Source: Microbacterium sp. cx-55
Lineage (GTDB): Bacteria; Actinomycetota; Actinomycetes; Actinomycetales; Microbacteriaceae
NCBI RefSeq assembly: GCF_021117345.1
Contig: NZ_CP088261.1
Location: 372,001 to 436,000 of the forward strand
DNA length: 64,000 nucleotides
Direction: 5' to 3'
Shown: piece after piece, positions 25,163 through 33,199 of the stretch
Layout: every line of letters starts with the position of its first letter
Numbering within the stretch: position 1 is the stretch's first letter
Translations under genes and position numbers: made by a program
The notes under the pieces: model-generated
Told to the model about the DNA's origin: nothing
Seen by the model: the letters and a program-made list of their open reading frames with translations, nothing else
The model's database searches: none

Positions 25163-25933
25163 TCACGCTCCGAGGTAGGCGCCGACACGGTCGAGAATGC
25201 GGCTGGTGTTGTCGACGAGGGGGATGAAGCCGCGCATGGCCAGGCGGCCATCGCAGACGCAGGCGAGGGCGCTGTCGCGACCCGTGATGACGCCGCCGGC
25301 GACATCGAGGTCGGCGAAGCGGAGGATGGCGCGGGGAGTGCCGGAGAGGTCGTCGTCGAGGCGGACGCGATGGTTCTTGATCTCCAGCCGGTACCGCACT
25401 TCGTCGCCGAACTCGAGGTCGAGGTCGCCGTCGGGCATGTGCGCGGCCGAGAAGCGTCCGCTGACATCCTCGTTGCCGACGACGGCGATCGCGCGGGCCG
25501 CCACGTCGAGGGTCATCAGGGTGCTGAGCCGGCGGAACGCCGGATCGGCGAGGTCGGCGTCACTCGGCTGCAGGTACCGGCCGAGCAGGTCGCTGAGCGG
25601 GGTGAACACCTTCGTGAGGAATCGGATGCCGGCCGGCCCGGCGAGCGGGATCGGCTGAGCCGAGCCCGCGATGACGGCGTTCGCGTGCGCCGCCGAGCGG
25701 AACAGCAGCGTCGGGCCGCGGCCGCCCGCATCCGCCGCCGTGATGGCCTGATCGGTGAACGTGTAGCGCACCGGGTCGAGCCCCGGCACGACGAAGGTCA
25801 GCGTGGTGGGCTTCGGCACTTGCCGAAGAATGTCGCGCGCAGCGGGAACGAGTTCGGCGAGCCGCGGCAGCGAGCCGAGCACGGCGCGCAGATTGGTCGC
25901 GGCGAGCACTCGCGGGTCGATCTCAGTGAGCAT
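25163..25933 (-). CDS. SCP2-like domain protein
   Basis: 256 residues. The C-terminal half (about 155-250) fits the SCP2 sterol-carrier-type fold: LEFGDEVRYRLEIKNHRVRL, then GTPRAILRFADLDVAGGVI and DGRLAMRGFIPLVDNTSRI. The N-terminal half (VPKPTTLTFVVPGLDPVRYT) has no match I recognise. SCP2 domains bind hydrophobic ligands. Its start overlaps the TetR gene end by 11 bp, and the aminotransferase begins 4 bp after its stop, so the genes are co-translated. The role in the pathway, perhaps holding a lipid-like substrate, is inference. Confidence 0.6.
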   Translation of the reverse strand: MLTEIDPRVLAATNLRAVLGSLPRLAELVPAARDILRQVPKPTTLTFVVPGLDPVRYTFTDQAITAADAGGRGPTLLFRSAAHANAVIAGSAQPIPLAGPAGIRFLTKVFTPLSDLLGRYLQPSDADLADPAFRRLSTLMTLDVAARAIAVVGNEDVSGRFSAAHMPDGDLDLEFGDEVRYRLEIKNHRVRLDDDLSGTPRAILRFADLDVAGGVITGRDSALACVCDGRLAMRGFIPLVDNTSRILDRVGAYLGA

Positions 25934-26549
25934 CGGGCGCCTCCGGGGTGGGAACAGGGGTGGACAGTGCGGCGAACGACCGCGCCAGGAATCGGATGTG
26001 GCGACGCGCGGAGGCGCCGTCGCGGTCGGTCAGCCAGGTCAGGGTGAGCCCATCGAGCGCGCTCGCGAACGACCAGGCGATCTCGTCGAGCGGCTGCGAC
26101 CAGGAGGTGCCGGCGAGCTCGGCGGCGTAGCGCAGGCTCGATTCGGCCGCATCCCGGTACGTCGCCCACTGTGCTTCGACGACGGCGGGGTCGTGGCGCA
26201 TGGCGTGGGTGGCGACATCGAGCAGCACCAGTTCGCGGCTGGGGTCGGATTCGAGGAGCCGCAGGTACGCGTCGAGGCCGCGCTCGAGGATCTCGTCGAG
26301 GCGGGGAGCCGGGCCCGGGGTGCCCGCGTCGATCCACGCGGCGAGGCGCTCCTGCTCGGTGATCTGCTCGATCACGGCGGTGATGAGCTCGTCGCGGGTG
26401 CCGAAGACGTAGTGGAACGCGCCGAGCGGCATGTCGGCCTCGGCCACGATGGCGCGCGTGCTGGCACCGGCGAGGCCCTCGCGGGCGATCACGCGGATGG
26501 CGGCGTCGACGAGTTCGGCGCGACGGTCGGCGTAGGGCAGGCGCCGCAT
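25923..26549 (-). CDS. TetR-family regulator
   Basis: 208 residues from ATG at 26549. The helix-turn-helix is at 1-55 (RRAELVDAAIRVIAREGLAG, then STRAIVAEADMPLGAFHYVF). The ligand domain includes LVLLDVATHAMRHDPAVVEAQ. It sits second in the operon, directly after the SDR gene (TGATG overlap), and a perfect 20-nt palindrome lies 17 nt upstream of that SDR start. Autoregulation of the whole operon is the simplest reading. Confidence 0.9.
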   Translation of the reverse strand: MRRLPYADRRAELVDAAIRVIAREGLAGASTRAIVAEADMPLGAFHYVFGTRDELITAVIEQITEQERLAAWIDAGTPGPAPRLDEILERGLDAYLRLLESDPSRELVLLDVATHAMRHDPAVVEAQWATYRDAAESSLRYAAELAGTSWSQPLDEIAWSFASALDGLTLTWLTDRDGASARRHIRFLARSFAALSTPVPTPEAPDAH

Positions 26550-27352
26550 CAGGAGGCCGCCCGGGATCCGGCGCGTTCGGTGGCGCGCTGGCCGACGCGG
26601 AGCGTCATCCGGCGCGGGGCGAACTTCGCGCCGAGGGACTGGATGCGGTTTCCCCAACCGAGGGTGACGACCGGGCCGCCCGGCCGGTCGAGCACACGGA
26701 GCGTCGCCGCGACGACCTCGTCGGTCGTCGCGATGCGTCCGACCGCGAACTGGGTGGACCCGGCGGCGGCGAAAAACTCGGTCGCGGTCGGGCCGGGGCA
26801 GACCGCGAGCACGCGAAGCGCGGAGCCGCGCGTCTCCTGCCAGATCGCCGCCGTCAGCGACGTGAGGAACGCCTTGCAGGCGGCGTAGACCGCGAGGTTC
26901 GGGATCGGCTGGTGGGATGCGGTGCTCGAGACCATGAGCAGCACGCCGTGCGGTGCGGCGAGCAGGTCGGGGAGCAGGAGGCGGGTCAGGAGGGTCGGGG
27001 CGGTGACGTCGACGGCGATCTCCTGCGCGATGCGGTCGGGATCCTCGGCGGTGAACGCGCCCGCGGTGCCGAAGCCTGCGCAGTTGATGAGCCCGGCGGC
27101 GCGGAGGCCGCGGTCCGCGAGCTCCTGCGCGATGCGGGCAGGAGCCGCGGTGTCGGCGAGGTCGGCGGGGATGACATCGACGGCGACGCCGTGCGCGGCG
27201 CGCAGCCGGGCCGCGAGCTCCTCGAGCCGCTCCGCACGCCGAGCGACCAGCACGAGGTCGTGGCGCCGGGCCGCGAACCGCTCGGCGAAACCCCTGCCGA
27301 GGCCCGAACTCGCGCCGGTGACCACCGTCACCGCTCGTCTCTCGTCGGTCAT
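26549..27352 (-). CDS. short-chain dehydrogenase/reductase
   Basis: 267 residues from ATG at 27352. The classical SDR motifs are in place: TGASSGLGRGFAERF (TGxxxGxG), INCAGFGTAGAF (NAG-type, here CAG), MVSSTASH for the catalytic Ser, and the YAACK of VYAACKAFLTSL (Tyr and Lys). The C-terminal extension (GWGNRIQSLGAKFAPRRMTLR) is usual in DltE/YqjQ-type members. It would reduce or oxidise a carbonyl or alcohol using NAD(P). It is first in the TetR-controlled operon. Confidence 0.9.
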   Translation of the reverse strand: MTDERRAVTVVTGASSGLGRGFAERFAARRHDLVLVARRAERLEELAARLRAAHGVAVDVIPADLADTAAPARIAQELADRGLRAAGLINCAGFGTAGAFTAEDPDRIAQEIAVDVTAPTLLTRLLLPDLLAAPHGVLLMVSSTASHQPIPNLAVYAACKAFLTSLTAAIWQETRGSALRVLAVCPGPTATEFFAAAGSTQFAVGRIATTDEVVAATLRVLDRPGGPVVTLGWGNRIQSLGAKFAPRRMTLRVGQRATERAGSRAAS

Positions 27353-27368
27353 GTTCGTCCTCTCCGAA

Positions 27369-27388
27369 AGTTGGTCGATCGACCAACT
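27369..27388. promoter_or_regulatory. TetR operator, 20-nt perfect palindrome
   Basis: AGTTGGTCGATCGACCAACT is a perfect palindrome located 17 nt before the start of the SDR gene, which heads the operon that encodes a TetR regulator. The length and position are typical for TetR operators. Confidence 0.82.
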
Positions 27389-27484
27389 CCGCTCATGAAA
27401 GCGCACCCGGATGCTGCTGGGCAACCCCGGGGCGCAATTCTCATCCCCCCGAAACCCCCGCGAAACCTTCGCGTCGCGCGCGCC

Positions 27485-27535
27485 CCGGCGCCCGCATCCG
27501 CCCGGCGCCCGCATCCGCCCGGCGCCCGCATCCGC
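27485..27535. repeat. three 17-bp tandem repeats
   Basis: CCGGCGCCCGCATCCGC occurs three times head to tail (27485-27501, 27502-27518, 27519-27535). It contains the abundant CCGCATCC-type word. It lies in the gap between the SDR promoter and the 73-bp palindrome; no coding role is visible. Confidence 0.75.
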
Positions 27536-27544
27536 TCGCACAAT

Positions 27545-27617
27545 CCGCGAGACGGGATCGGGGCGCCGAGACCGTGGGGTTACCCCGCTGTCTCGGCGCG
27601 AAGATCCCGTCTCGCGG
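27545..27617. repeat. 73-bp palindromic element A
   Basis: Left arm 27545-27572, 17-nt centre 27573-27589 with the mini-palindrome GGGGTTACCCC, right arm 27590-27617. The 28-nt arms pair with three mismatches. Outer block CCGCGAGAC and inner block CGCCGAGAC are kept in the element at 39281-39353. It lies 28 bp past the end of the ald gene. Confidence 0.88.
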
Positions 27618-27645
27618 AAAGGTGAGTGGCGGGAGGGGAGCGGGG

Positions 27646-28737
27646 TCAGGCGCGGGGCTTGGCGGGGAAGACGGCGGCGACGCTCGCGTTCGCGAGCCGA
27701 CCGGCGACCGTGCTGAGACCGCCGGCGAGCGCGGCGTCATCCGCGACGGCGCGCTCCCAGCCCTTGTCGGCGAGGGCGAGCGCGTAGGGCAGCGTGGCGT
27801 TCGTGAGCGCGGGGGTGGAGGTGCCGGCCGCTGCCCCGGGCATGTTCGCGACGCAGTACAGGATGGCGTCGCCGACCCGGAAGATCGGGTCGTCGTGGGT
27901 CGTGGGGCGGGAGTCCTCGAAGCATCCGCCCTGGTCGATCGCGATGTCGACGAGCACGCTGCCCGGCTTCATCCGCAGTACGAGGTCGTGTGAGACGAGC
28001 TTCGGCGCCTTCGCGCCCGGGATGAGCACCGCGCCGATCACCAGATCCGCCTCGAGCACCGATCGCTCGAGTTCGTAGGCGCTCGAGGCGACTGTCCGCA
28101 CCGCGCCGCGGTAGAGGTCGTCGATGGCGCGTAGGCGCGGCAGCGAGAGGTCCAGGACGGTGACGTCGGCGCCGAGGCCGACGGCCTGGGCGACCGCGTT
28201 CGCGCCGGCCATCCCGCCCCCGATGACGGTGACCTTCGCGGGGCGCACCCCGGGTACCCCGGCCAGCAGCACGCCGCGCCCGCCCTGCGAGCCGAGCAGG
28301 TGGTAGCCGCCGGCGAGCACGGCGAGGCGACCCGCGACCTCGCTCATTGGGGCGAGCAGGGGGAGCGACCGATCGGCGAGCTGCACGGTCTCGTACGCGA
28401 GGGCCGTGGTGCCCGCCGCCAGCAGCGCGTCGACGAGCGGCTCGTCGGCAGCGAGGTGCAGGTACGTGAACAGGGTGAGATCGGGCCGCAGGTAGCCGTA
28501 CTCGGCGGCGACGGGTTCCTTCACCTTCAGCACGAGCTCGTTGTCCCACGCGGCGGCCGCGTCGCCGAGCTGGGCGCCGGCCGCGACGAATTCCGCATCC
28601 GGGATCGCGCTTCCGGCTCCCGCGCCGGCCTGCACGGTGACGGTGTGGCCGTGGCGCACGAGCTCGTGCACTCCGGCCGGCGTCGCCGCGACGCGGTACT
28701 CGTGGTTCTTGACTTCGGCGGGAACTCCGATGCGCAT
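27646..28737 (-). CDS. ald: alanine dehydrogenase
   Basis: 363 residues, the usual length. The opening [17 protein letters not shown], the substrate-site [11 protein letters not shown] with [14 protein letters not shown], and the NAD site [21 protein letters not shown] are diagnostic. The enzyme interconverts L-alanine and pyruvate with NADH, used for alanine catabolism and redox balance. The divergent Lrp/AsnC gene is its probable regulator, as in other actinobacteria. A palindromic repeat element follows its stop. Confidence 0.95.
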   Translation of the reverse strand: MRIGVPAEVKNHEYRVAATPAGVHELVRHGHTVTVQAGAGAGSAIPDAEFVAAGAQLGDAAAAWDNELVLKVKEPVAAEYGYLRPDLTLFTYLHLAADEPLVDALLAAGTTALAYETVQLADRSLPLLAPMSEVAGRLAVLAGGYHLLGSQGGRGVLLAGVPGVRPAKVTVIGGGMAGANAVAQAVGLGADVTVLDLSLPRLRAIDDLYRGAVRTVASSAYELERSVLEADLVIGAVLIPGAKAPKLVSHDLVLRMKPGSVLVDIAIDQGGCFEDSRPTTHDDPIFRVGDAILYCVANMPGAAAGTSTPALTNATLPYALALADKGWERAVADDAALAGGLSTVAGRLANASVAAVFPAKPRA

Positions 28738-28778
28738 GGTTTCTCCTCGTGTGCGGGGCCGGTCGGCGACCCGAATCT

Positions 28779-28822
28779 AGAAGAAAATCGCGGATGTGTC
28801 GCTAGCAGCCGAATAGTCTTCT
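28779..28822. promoter_or_regulatory. ald/lrp divergent promoter with AT-rich inverted repeat
   Basis: An AT-rich patch, rare in this DNA, carries AGAAGA (28779-28784) inverted as TCTTCT (28817-28822). It lies between the divergent ald and Lrp genes and probably contains Lrp binding sites and one or both promoters. Confidence 0.4.
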
Positions 28823-28852
28823 CTCACACCGCTCAGGACAGGAGGATCTGCG

Positions 28853-29374
28853 ATGAATCGCTCAACGGATGCCGGCCGCGCGCAGAAACGTCAGCTCGAT
28901 GAGATCGACGAGCGGATCCTCTGGGAGCTGCAGCGCGACGCCGATCTGACGAACGCCGCGCTCGCCGCCCGCATCGGTCTCTCGGCCTCGACCGCCCACG
29001 CGCGCGTCCGCGCGCTCCGTGCGGCGGGGGTGCTCGGCGCCTCGCGCGCCGACGTCGACCTGGCCGCCCTCGGCCTTCCCCTGCAGGCGATCGTCGCGGT
29101 GCGCCTGCGCGCCCAGGCGCGTCCGTCGATCAAGACCTACGCCGACAAGGTCGCGCGGTTGCCGAACGTGCTGAACATCTTCTTCCTCGGCGGGCAGACC
29201 GACTTCCTCATCCATGTCGCGACGACCTCGCCCGAGCAGCTCCGCGACTTCGTGGCGACGCGCCTCAGCATGGACCCCGCGGTCGCGTCGACCGAGACCC
29301 AGATCGTCTTCGACTGGGTGCGCTCGCCGGGGCGCGCCGGCGGGTTCGACGACATGCGCGACCCCATCCAGTAG
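28853..29374 (+). CDS. Lrp/AsnC-family regulator, probable regulator of ald
   Basis: 173 residues from ATG at 28853, preceded by GGAGG. The AsnC helix-turn-helix spans LDEIDERILWELQRDADLTN and AALAARIGLSASTAHARVRA. The RAM effector domain follows (LQAIVAVRLRAQARPS, LPNVLNIFFLGGQTDFLIHV). It is divergent from ald with a 115-bp promoter region, the arrangement known for AldR-type proteins that switch alanine dehydrogenase with alanine. The regulatory target is inferred from position. Confidence 0.88.
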   Translation: MNRSTDAGRAQKRQLDEIDERILWELQRDADLTNAALAARIGLSASTAHARVRALRAAGVLGASRADVDLAALGLPLQAIVAVRLRAQARPSIKTYADKVARLPNVLNIFFLGGQTDFLIHVATTSPEQLRDFVATRLSMDPAVASTETQIVFDWVRSPGRAGGFDDMRDPIQ

Positions 29375-29378
29375 CGGC

Positions 29379-30011
29379 TCAGCGCGCGGGGTCGCTCGGC
29401 GTCAGAAACCGGCGCAGCATGTCTTGCAGTTCGGCGAGCAGCGCCGCGCGTTCGCTTCCGGATGCGGCGAACGCCTCGTGCAGCACGGCGTCGGCCGAGA
29501 GGAACGCCACGCGGGCGCGCAGCTCGTCGCGACCGTCGGAGGCGAGCCCGCTGACGCGCATGAGCGTCGCGACTTTCGCCGCCATCCGCTGTCGGTGCAG
29601 GGTGCGCTCGTCGAAACCGGCCGGCGTCGTCGAGACCGCGTGCAGGGCGCGCACGGGTTGCTGGTCGAGGTAGACCCCGGCGACGGCGTCGATCACGTGC
29701 GCGACCGGATCGGCCGGGGCGGCGGAGCGCGTCGTCTGGGCGATTGCATCGTCGAGAAGCAGCTCGAGCCGGGAGTGGTAACGCGCGACGAGCGCCCGCG
29801 TGATCGCGTCGCGGTCGGGCAGGTACTGGTAGAGCGCGCCGACGCTGACGTCGGCCTCGGCGGCGACGCGCGGCAGGTTGATCGCGTCGGGTCCTTCGGT
29901 GCGGAGCAGCCGGTCGGCGGCGACGAGCGCGCGAAGGACCTTGTCGCGCGAGCGCGCTTGCGTGGGGACGCGGCGGAGCGGAAGGGCGTCCCACTCCTCG
30001 GCTGTCGTCAC
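29379..30011 (-). CDS. TetR-family regulator
   Basis: 210 residues from GTG at 30011; AGAGGA lies just upstream. Helix-turn-helix region: VPTQARSRDKVLRALVAADR, INLPRVAAEADVSVGALYQY. The C-terminal domain has no recognised ligand motif. It is divergent from the aldolase/kinase/dehydrogenase operon, with a 52-bp spacer that carries a weak inverted repeat, and is the probable repressor of that operon. Confidence 0.88.
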   Translation of the reverse strand: MTTAEEWDALPLRRVPTQARSRDKVLRALVAADRLLRTEGPDAINLPRVAAEADVSVGALYQYLPDRDAITRALVARYHSRLELLLDDAIAQTTRSAAPADPVAHVIDAVAGVYLDQQPVRALHAVSTTPAGFDERTLHRQRMAAKVATLMRVSGLASDGRDELRARVAFLSADAVLHEAFAASGSERAALLAELQDMLRRFLTPSDPAR

Positions 30012-30023
30012 GGATCCTCTAAT

Positions 30024-30042
30024 CAAACTTGACTTTGGTTTG
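30024..30042. promoter_or_regulatory. possible TetR operator
   Basis: CAAAC (30024-30028) and GTTTG (30038-30042) are inverted around TTGACTTTG in an AT-rich stretch between the divergent TetR and aldolase genes. The symmetry is only partial. Confidence 0.4.
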
Positions 30043-30063
30043 CTCGCTGCGCATGCTCACTGT

Positions 30064-30738
30064 ATGACATCGACGTCAGACATCGTCGCGTTGCGCCGAA
30101 CGGTGGCGGATGCGGCCCGCGTGCTCGCCGACCGCGACCTTCTCATCGGCACTGCCGGCAACATCAGTGCCCGCTCGGGCGACCTGGTCGCCCTCACCGC
30201 GACGGGCGCCGTGCTCGGCGAGTTGACGCCCGACCAGGTCACGATCGTGACTCTCGATGGCGCGGTCGTCGAGGGGGAGTGGGCGCCGACTTCCGAGGCG
30301 GACCTGCATCTCGGCGTGCTCCGCGCCGCGCCGCCCGGCGTCGTAGGCGCGGTCGTGCACACCCATTCCCGGTACGCGACCGCCCTGTCGATCGTGGTCG
30401 ACGAACTCCCGGTTGTGCACTATCAGCAGCTGACCCTCGGCGGCGCCCTGCGCGTCGCGGCGTTCGAGCCGTTCGGCAGTCCCGAGCTCGCGCGCGCCGT
30501 GGGCGGCGCTCTCGACGGGCGGCTGGCGGCGTTGATGGCCAACCACGGCGCCGTCGCGCTGGGCGCCGACCTCGCCCGCGCCGTCGAGAACGCGCTGCTG
30601 GTCGAATGGCTCTGCGAGTTGTACTGGCGTGCGCGGGCGATCGGCGAACCGCGGGCGCTGGATGGTGCCGCGCAGCGCGCCGTCATCGAGGCGGCGACGC
30701 GCCGCGGCTACGGCACGACCCAGAGGATCGTTCCGTGA
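30064..30738 (+). CDS. class II aldolase/adducin-family protein
   Basis: 224 residues from ATG at 30064. The metal-binding motif HTHSRYATAL (two His near 101 and 103) and the later ANHGAVALGADLARA (third His) are present, and the acid in SEADLHLGVL fits the catalytic Glu. The TAGNISARSGDL start is typical of L-fuculose-1-phosphate or L-ribulose-5-phosphate type enzymes. The gene leads an operon with an APH-type kinase and a GlpD-like dehydrogenase, so its substrate is probably a phosphorylated sugar or polyol-derived ketose. Confidence 0.85.
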   Translation: MTSTSDIVALRRTVADAARVLADRDLLIGTAGNISARSGDLVALTATGAVLGELTPDQVTIVTLDGAVVEGEWAPTSEADLHLGVLRAAPPGVVGAVVHTHSRYATALSIVVDELPVVHYQQLTLGGALRVAAFEPFGSPELARAVGGALDGRLAALMANHGAVALGADLARAVENALLVEWLCELYWRARAIGEPRALDGAAQRAVIEAATRRGYGTTQRIVP

Positions 30739-31580
30739 GCGCCCCGATCGCGCGCGGGCGGTCCTCCGAAGTGTTCGCCGATGACCCCGGGCACGTCGTG
30801 AAGCTCTACTTCGCCGGCGCCGACGAGGTCGAGGTCGACCGCGAGGTGCGCGACTCGCGGACCGTGCACGCGCTCGGCATCACCCCGGTGCGCTGCTACG
30901 GGCGGGTCGAGCGCGACGGCCGGCACGGCATCGTGTTCGACCGGATCGACGGCATCCCGCTGACCACGGTCGCCGAACGCAACATTCTGCGGCTTCCCGA
31001 GGTGGGACGAACCCTCGCTGACGAGCACGTGGCGGTGCACGCCGCGCACACCACCGAGCTGCAGGATGTGCGTGCGCTCGCGCTCGCCCAGATCGACAAG
31101 CCCTCGTTCGCGGCGTTGACGATCGCCGAACGAGAGTCCCTCCGGGCGCACCTGCGGTCGCTGCCCGACGGCGATGCCGTGCTGCACCTCGACTTCCACC
31201 CCCAGAACGTGTTCGTACTGGCGGATCGGAACGTCGTGATCGACTGGCAGACCGCCGTCTCCGGTGACCCTGCGGCCGACGTCGCCCTCACCTGCCTGCT
31301 CTTCCGGGAGGCGGAACTCTTCCCGGGAACCTCGGCCCCCATGCGCGTCGTCTACGCGGCGGTCAGGCGTGTCCTGCTGCGCCACTACCTCGCGGAGTAT
31401 CTGCGTCGCAGCACCGTCACCCCCGCGCAGATCGAGCGCTGGACGACAGCCGCGCGCGTGCTGCGGCTCGGCCTGCTCGATGTCGCGTCGGAGCGCGAGC
31501 GGATGCTGGCCGGCATCCGTCGCGACCTCGCCGCCCGTGCGTCGGCCCAGGGTCCGGCACGATCGGCGTCGGCGTCGTGA
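30735..31580 (+). CDS. APH-fold small-molecule kinase
   Basis: 281 residues from GTG at 30735, overlapping the aldolase stop as GTGA. The catalytic loop VLHLDFHPQNVFVLA (HxDxxxxN) and the metal Asp in VVIDWQTAV are standard for aminoglycoside-phosphotransferase-fold kinases. Its position between an aldolase and a glycerol-3-phosphate-dehydrogenase-like gene suggests phosphorylation of a polyol or sugar (as in methylthioribose kinase, which has this fold) instead of an antibiotic. The substrate is unknown. Confidence 0.82.
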   Translation: MSAPIARGRSSEVFADDPGHVVKLYFAGADEVEVDREVRDSRTVHALGITPVRCYGRVERDGRHGIVFDRIDGIPLTTVAERNILRLPEVGRTLADEHVAVHAAHTTELQDVRALALAQIDKPSFAALTIAERESLRAHLRSLPDGDAVLHLDFHPQNVFVLADRNVVIDWQTAVSGDPAADVALTCLLFREAELFPGTSAPMRVVYAAVRRVLLRHYLAEYLRRSTVTPAQIERWTTAARVLRLGLLDVASERERMLAGIRRDLAARASAQGPARSASAS

Positions 31581-33193
31581 GTGCCCCGTTCGCCCGTCGC
31601 CTGCCCGGTTCGCCGGTCGACCTGCTCATCATCGGGGCGGGGATCACCGGGACGGCTCTCGCCTACGAGGCCGCGAGCCGGGGCCTCCGCGTCGCGGTCG
31701 TGGACGCCGGTGACATCGGCGGTCGCACGTCGGCGGCGACCGGCAAACTCATCCACGGCGGCCTCCGGTATCTGAAGAACTTCGAGGTCGGCCTCGTCCG
31801 CGAGTCCCTTGCCGAGCGCCGCACGCTCATGCGCATCGCTCCGCACCTCGTCGAACCCGTCGGCATGGTGCTGCCCGACCCGGGACTCATCGAGCACGTG
31901 GGGCTCACGGCCTACGACGTGCTCTCGTTCGACCGCAACCGCATCCCGGATCCGGCCAAGCGCATCCCCGCGCACCGGGTGCTCTCCCGGGGGCAGCTCG
32001 ATGCGCGCGGTCTCGCGCACGTGGGCCGCGGCATCCTCTACTACGACGCCATGATGTATTCACCCGAGCGGCTGACGTTCGCCTTCGCGCGCACCGCGCA
32101 GCAGCACGGTGCCACCTTCTCGACCTATACCCGCGCCGAGCGACTGCTCGTGCGGGGTTCGCGGGTCGAGGGGGCGCGGGTGCACGACGCCGTCACCGGA
32201 TGCACGCACGACGTTCGCGCGACCGTGACGGTGAACGCGGCGGGGCCCTGGTCGCACGATCTGCTCAGCAGCACGCCGGAGCTGCTGCCGCTCGCCGGAC
32301 CCGCGCCGCGCGTGCGCTCGGAGGGCATCTACCTCGTCACGCGGCCCCTCACCCGCACGATGGTGCTCACGGTGTCGGGGCACGGCCACTTCAGCGTCGC
32401 ACCGTGGCGCGGGCACAGCCTCATCGGCCCCACCGAGACCCCGTACTCCGGCGCGGTCGGCGACTGGCGCCTTACGCGCGAGTCGATCGAGCGACTCGTG
32501 GATGCGGTCAACGCCGGCGCGAATCTGCCCGAACGACTCGCCATCGACGACGTCGTGGCGGCGTACGGGGGGTTGCGCCCGCTCTCCGAGTCGTCGGGCG
32601 ACGACACGTACCGGGCCTCTCGATCATCCGAACTCGTCGACCATGCGAAAGGCGGCGTCGACGGATTGCTCTCGGCGGTGGGCGGCAAATACACGAACTC
32701 CCGCGCCTTCGCCGAGAAGGTCGTCGACCGGCTCGGGCGGCGGGCGGGACTCGGGGCCGCGCGGAGCGTCAGTGCGCGCACTCCGCTGTTCGGTGGCGAC
32801 ATCGCCGACATCGGCTCGGCCCGCGCCGCGATCGTGCCGGATGCGGCCGCAGCCTCCGTCGCCGCCGACACCGCCGATCTCCTGCTGCGCCACTACGGCA
32901 CCCAGGCCCGCGAGGTGCTCGCGCTCATGAGCGAGGACCCGAGGCTTGCCGAACGGGCGACGCCCGACGGCGAACCGCTCGCCACCGTCGCCTACGCGGT
33001 GCGGCAGGAATCTCCCGTGCACCTGACCGACGTGCTCCTGCGCCGCACGGGGATCGGCCACCTCGGAGACCCCGGGGACCGGATCCTCGGGATGGCCGCC
33101 GACATCGCGGCCGAGCATCTGGGCTGGGATGCCGGGCGCCGCCGCACCGAACTCGATGCCGCCCGCCGCGCCGTGCGGCTGCCGGTGGACTGA
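31577..33193 (+). CDS. FAD-dependent glycerol-3-phosphate-dehydrogenase-like enzyme
   Basis: 538 residues; the start overlaps the kinase stop as GTGA. The FAD site LLIIGAGITGTALAYEAASR is at 16-35, and KLIHGGLRYLKNFEVGLVRE is a strong GlpD signature. Further matches are YYDAMMYSPERLTFAFARTA and VAPWRGHSLIGPTET. The C-terminal GlpD domain follows SAVGGKYTNSRAFAEKVVD. GlpD oxidises sn-glycerol-3-phosphate to DHAP at the membrane; here linkage to an aldolase and APH-type kinase suggests a related polyol phosphate. A second, housekeeping glpD could exist elsewhere. Confidence 0.87.
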   Translation: MSAPFARRLPGSPVDLLIIGAGITGTALAYEAASRGLRVAVVDAGDIGGRTSAATGKLIHGGLRYLKNFEVGLVRESLAERRTLMRIAPHLVEPVGMVLPDPGLIEHVGLTAYDVLSFDRNRIPDPAKRIPAHRVLSRGQLDARGLAHVGRGILYYDAMMYSPERLTFAFARTAQQHGATFSTYTRAERLLVRGSRVEGARVHDAVTGCTHDVRATVTVNAAGPWSHDLLSSTPELLPLAGPAPRVRSEGIYLVTRPLTRTMVLTVSGHGHFSVAPWRGHSLIGPTETPYSGAVGDWRLTRESIERLVDAVNAGANLPERLAIDDVVAAYGGLRPLSESSGDDTYRASRSSELVDHAKGGVDGLLSAVGGKYTNSRAFAEKVVDRLGRRAGLGAARSVSARTPLFGGDIADIGSARAAIVPDAAAASVAADTADLLLRHYGTQAREVLALMSEDPRLAERATPDGEPLATVAYAVRQESPVHLTDVLLRRTGIGHLGDPGDRILGMAADIAAEHLGWDAGRRRTELDAARRAVRLPVD

Positions 33194-33199
33194 GCGGGC

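Noticed and set aside
27369-27388. Phage or integrase attachment site
   Set aside because: The perfect palindrome lies before a TetR-containing operon, and no integrase or direct-repeat pair is present.
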